DNA of 9,093 nucleotides, taken from Planctomycetaceae bacterium. Lineage in GTDB: Bacteria; Planctomycetota; Phycisphaerae; Phycisphaerales; SM1A02. Location of the stretch: positions 1-9,093 of the forward strand of contig CANJIC010000069.1 of NCBI GenBank assembly GCA_947474205.1, read 5' to 3'. Positions 6,808 to 9,093 of this stretch are shown here, one piece after another; position 1 is the first letter of the stretch, and every line of letters begins with the position of its first letter. Position numbers and translations under genes: made by a program. The notes beneath the pieces were generated by a model. That model had not been told where the DNA came from. It was given only the letters and a program-made list of their open reading frames with translations, and ran no database searches.

Positions 6808-9093
6808 ATGTCGCTTGCAACACCAACCCGTTCCATGTCCCGTCTTGCAAAGAAGTCAAATCGCACAAGTCAAATCAAGAGCGCCGCGGCCAAGCCAAAG
6901 AGTGGCAAGCGTTCAAAAAGTTCTGGCGTTTCAAAGTCCGCTGGAAAAAAGAACTCCACAAAAAATGGCGCCACCACATCGCGCGCCAAGAAATTCATAA
7001 GCGCCAAAGCTGGCAAGTTGATTTATTTCTTCGCGGCCAAAGGCACTGAAGGCAGCGCCGACATGAAGACCTTGCTTGGTGGCAAGGGCGCGAACTTGGC
7101 GGCCATGTGCTCGATTGGTTTGCCCGTGCCTCCGGGTTTCACCATCACCACCGACGTGTGCAACTTGTATTACGCAAGCGGCCGCAAGATGCCGCCGGCG
7201 CTCTTGAAAGAATTGAAGGCGTATGTGTCGCGCTTGGAAAAATCCGTTGGCAAAAAATTTGGCGACGCGCGCAATCCGTTGCTGGTGTCGGTTCGCTCCG
7301 GCGCGCGCGACAGCATGCCTGGAATGATGGACACCATTTTAAATTTGGGTCTGAACGACAAAACAGTTTTGGCGTTGAAAGAAGCCACCGACAATGGCCG
7401 CTTCGCATGGGATTGCTATCGCCGCTTTATTCAGATGTACGGCGACGTGGTCATGGGCGTGCAGAAGCGCAATGAAAACGAGCACGATCCATTTGAGGAT
7501 GTCATGGCCACGCTTAAGAGCGAGCTTGGCGTGCAAGAGGACACGCAGCTCACGGAAACTCACCTGCATGAATTGGTGAAGCGCTTTAAGGCGCTTATTC
7601 TTGATCGCACCGGCAAGAAATTTCCCAATGATCCAATGGACCAACTCATTGGCTCCATCGCCGCGGTTTTCCGCAGTTGGATGAACGACCGCGCCATTGT
7701 GTACCGCGCCAAATATAAAATTCCCGCGCAGTGGGGCACCGCGGTCAATGTGCAAGCCATGGTGTTCGGCAACACTGGCGATGATTCCGGCACCGGCGTT
7801 GCGTTCACGCGCGATCCAGCAACGGGCGAGAATGTGTTCTATGGCGAGTACTTGGTGAACGCGCAGGGCGAGGATGTTGTCGCCGGAATTCGCACGCCGC
7901 TTCCAGTGGCTGAGATGGCGCACAATAAAAACATGGCGCCCGCCTTCGCGCAACTTGTGAAAGTGCGCAAGACGCTCGAGAAGCGCTTCGGTGACGTGCA
8001 AGATTTTGAATTCACCATTGAGCGCAAGAAATTGTGGATGTTGCAAACGCGACGCGGCAAGCGCACGGCGCTGGCGTATGTGCGCATTGTGCATGACATG
8101 GTGCGTGAAGGGTTGATGAGTCCTCAGGACGCCATCGCATCCAGCGATCCCGAGGCTATGAACCAATTGTTGCAGCCTATTTTTGATCGACATGCCTACG
8201 AAGCCGCGCGCACGCAAGGACGTTTCTTGTGCAAGGGTTTGCCAGCAGGTCCAGGCGCTGCCAGCGGTGAAATTGTCATGACCGCGGGCAAGGCCGAGGA
8301 AATGGTGAAGCAAGGCAAGCGCGTTGTGTTGGTGCGCGTTGAAACAAGTCCCGAAGATTTGCGCGGCATGATCGCCGCCGATGGAATTCTCACGGCGCGT
8401 GGTGGCGTGAGCAGTCACGCCGCTTTGGTTGCGCGTCAAATGGGCAAGGTGTGCGTGGTCGGCGCCGGCTCGCTTGAAGTGGACTATCACAAGGGAACAG
8501 TTTCGTGCGCTGGCAAAGTGTTGCGCGAAGGCGACTCGCTTTCCATCGACGGCACTACCGGCGAAGTGTTCACTGGTTCAATCGACACCGCCGACAGTGA
8601 ATTGAAGCAAGTCTTGATCGCCAAGACCATGAAGCCCGCGGATAGCGACATTTACCGCTACTACGCGTTCGTGATGAAGTTGGCGGACAAGTTTAGACGA
8701 CTTGGCATTCGCACCAACGCCGACACGCCGGAGCAAACGGAAAACGCGCTGGCCTTTGGCGCCGAAGGCATTGGTCTGTGCCGCACCGAGCACATGTTCT
8801 TTGAAGGCAATCGCATTGACGCCATGCGTGAAATGATGTTGGCGCGCACGGAAGTTGCGCGTCGCGCGGCGCTGGATAATTTGTTGCCGTTTCAGCGCGT
8901 CGACTTTGAAGGCATTTTCCGCGCTCTCAACGGCGCGCCCGCGGGCATTCGCTTGCTCGATCCGCCGCTGCATGAATTTCTGCCCAACGATTCCGCAACG
9001 CAACAAGCGCTTGCGGGCAAGCTTGGCGTGACCGCGGAGCAGGTTGCCGCGCGCGTGCATGAACTGCATGAGTTCAATCCCATGCTTGGTTTC
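6808..9093 (+). CDS. ppdK: Pyruvate phosphate dikinase (3' truncated by window) with basic N-terminal extension
   Basis: The first 762 residues are present; frame 6808 stays open to the last base. PPDK interconverts pyruvate, ATP and Pi with phosphoenolpyruvate, AMP and PPi in the cytoplasm, linking glycolysis and gluconeogenesis. Residues 1-71 are an extension unlike the enzyme proper: 15 Lys, 5 Arg, 15 Ser and no Asp or Glu. The nucleotide-binding domain follows: [11 protein letters not shown] (72-82), [12 protein letters not shown] (89-100), [20 protein letters not shown] (161-180), [14 protein letters not shown] (205-218), [15 protein letters not shown] (310-324), [12 protein letters not shown] (330-341), [10 protein letters not shown] (412-421). 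The phosphohistidine domain has [12 protein letters not shown] (477-488) and [15 protein letters not shown] (529-543), with catalytic His537. The PEP/pyruvate barrel begins with [12 protein letters not shown] (632-643), [15 protein letters not shown] (651-665) and [13 protein letters not shown] (714-726), and the window stops in NPMLGF (757-762). Compared with the usual length of about 870-880 residues plus the extension, about 170 residues, including the catalytic Cys, lie beyond the window. Confidence 0.96.
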   Translation, partial: MSLATPTRSMSRLAKKSNRTSQIKSAAAKPKSGKRSKSSGVSKSAGKKNSTKNGATTSRAKKFISAKAGKLIYFFAAKGTEGSADMKTLLGGKGANLAAMCSIGLPVPPGFTITTDVCNLYYASGRKMPPALLKELKAYVSRLEKSVGKKFGDARNPLLVSVRSGARDSMPGMMDTILNLGLNDKTVLALKEATDNGRFAWDCYRRFIQMYGDVVMGVQKRNENEHDPFEDVMATLKSELGVQEDTQLTETHLHELVKRFKALILDRTGKKFPNDPMDQLIGSIAAVFRSWMNDRAIVYRAKYKIPAQWGTAVNVQAMVFGNTGDDSGTGVAFTRDPATGENVFYGEYLVNAQGEDVVAGIRTPLPVAEMAHNKNMAPAFAQLVKVRKTLEKRFGDVQDFEFTIERKKLWMLQTRRGKRTALAYVRIVHDMVREGLMSPQDAIASSDPEAMNQLLQPIFDRHAYEAARTQGRFLCKGLPAGPGAASGEIVMTAGKAEEMVKQGKRVVLVRVETSPEDLRGMIAADGILTARGGVSSHAALVARQMGKVCVVGAGSLEVDYHKGTVSCAGKVLREGDSLSIDGTTGEVFTGSIDTADSELKQVLIAKTMKPADSDIYRYYAFVMKLADKFRRLGIRTNADTPEQTENALAFGAEGIGLCRTEHMFFEGNRIDAMREMMLARTEVARRAALDNLLPFQRVDFEGIFRALNGAPAGIRLLDPPLHEFLPNDSATQQALAGKLGVTAEQVAARVHELHEFNPMLGF

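Noticed and set aside
7339..8490. A 383-codon open frame on the minus strand opposite ppdK
   Set aside because: It lies wholly antisense to the highly conserved PPDK core. Its His/Ala/Arg-rich translation looks like the complement of GC-biased codons, and it has no recognisable domain.

Overview
This is a chromosomal, mostly housekeeping stretch of a GC-rich (roughly 55-60 % by eye) bacterium. It holds six protein-coding genes. Two are cut by the window edges: the 3' end of leuS on the left and the 5' four-fifths of ppdK on the right. Several points suggest a planctomycete-like (possibly Phycisphaerae-type) organism: a long secreted protein of unknown function with an Asp-rich tail, a lysine/serine-rich N-terminal extension on pyruvate phosphate dikinase, start sites both with and without a Shine-Dalgarno sequence, and a loose gene order lacking tight operons. 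That assignment is inference from style, not from a marker gene.

Layout: (1) 1-485, C-terminal anticodon-binding and tail region of leucyl-tRNA synthetase. (2) 609-2480, a predicted exported 623-residue protein with two 'DLA(A)LxPA' blocks and a charge-segregated tail, followed by a strong intrinsic terminator at 2503-2542. (3) 2543-2795, a gene-free stretch with inverted repeats and an AT-rich patch that may be the next promoter. (4) 2796-4169, a 457-residue cytosolic protein with an acidic N-terminus and a C-terminal DUF2314-like module. (5) 4263-5111, a YcgR-like PilZ-domain protein, probably a c-di-GMP receptor, with a substituted second motif and a long insertion. (6) 5112-5231, a convergent intergenic spacer with short direct repeats. 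(7) 5232-6680 on the minus strand, PabB-type aminodeoxychorismate synthase component I (folate pathway). (8) 6681-6807, a divergent intergenic region. (9) 6808-9093 on the plus strand, pyruvate phosphate dikinase, truncated by the window end.

The genes do not form one obvious pathway. Protein synthesis (leuS), folate precursor synthesis (pabB), pyruvate/PEP interconversion (ppdK) and c-di-GMP sensing (PilZ) sit side by side with two proteins of unknown function. I see no mobile element, CRISPR array, tRNA, rRNA, prophage or defence cassette. No clearly new system stands out. The points most worth a second look are the acid-free basic extension on PPDK, the Ser-for-Thr change beside its catalytic His, the divergent PilZ domain, and the possibly structured spacer after the 2503 terminator.
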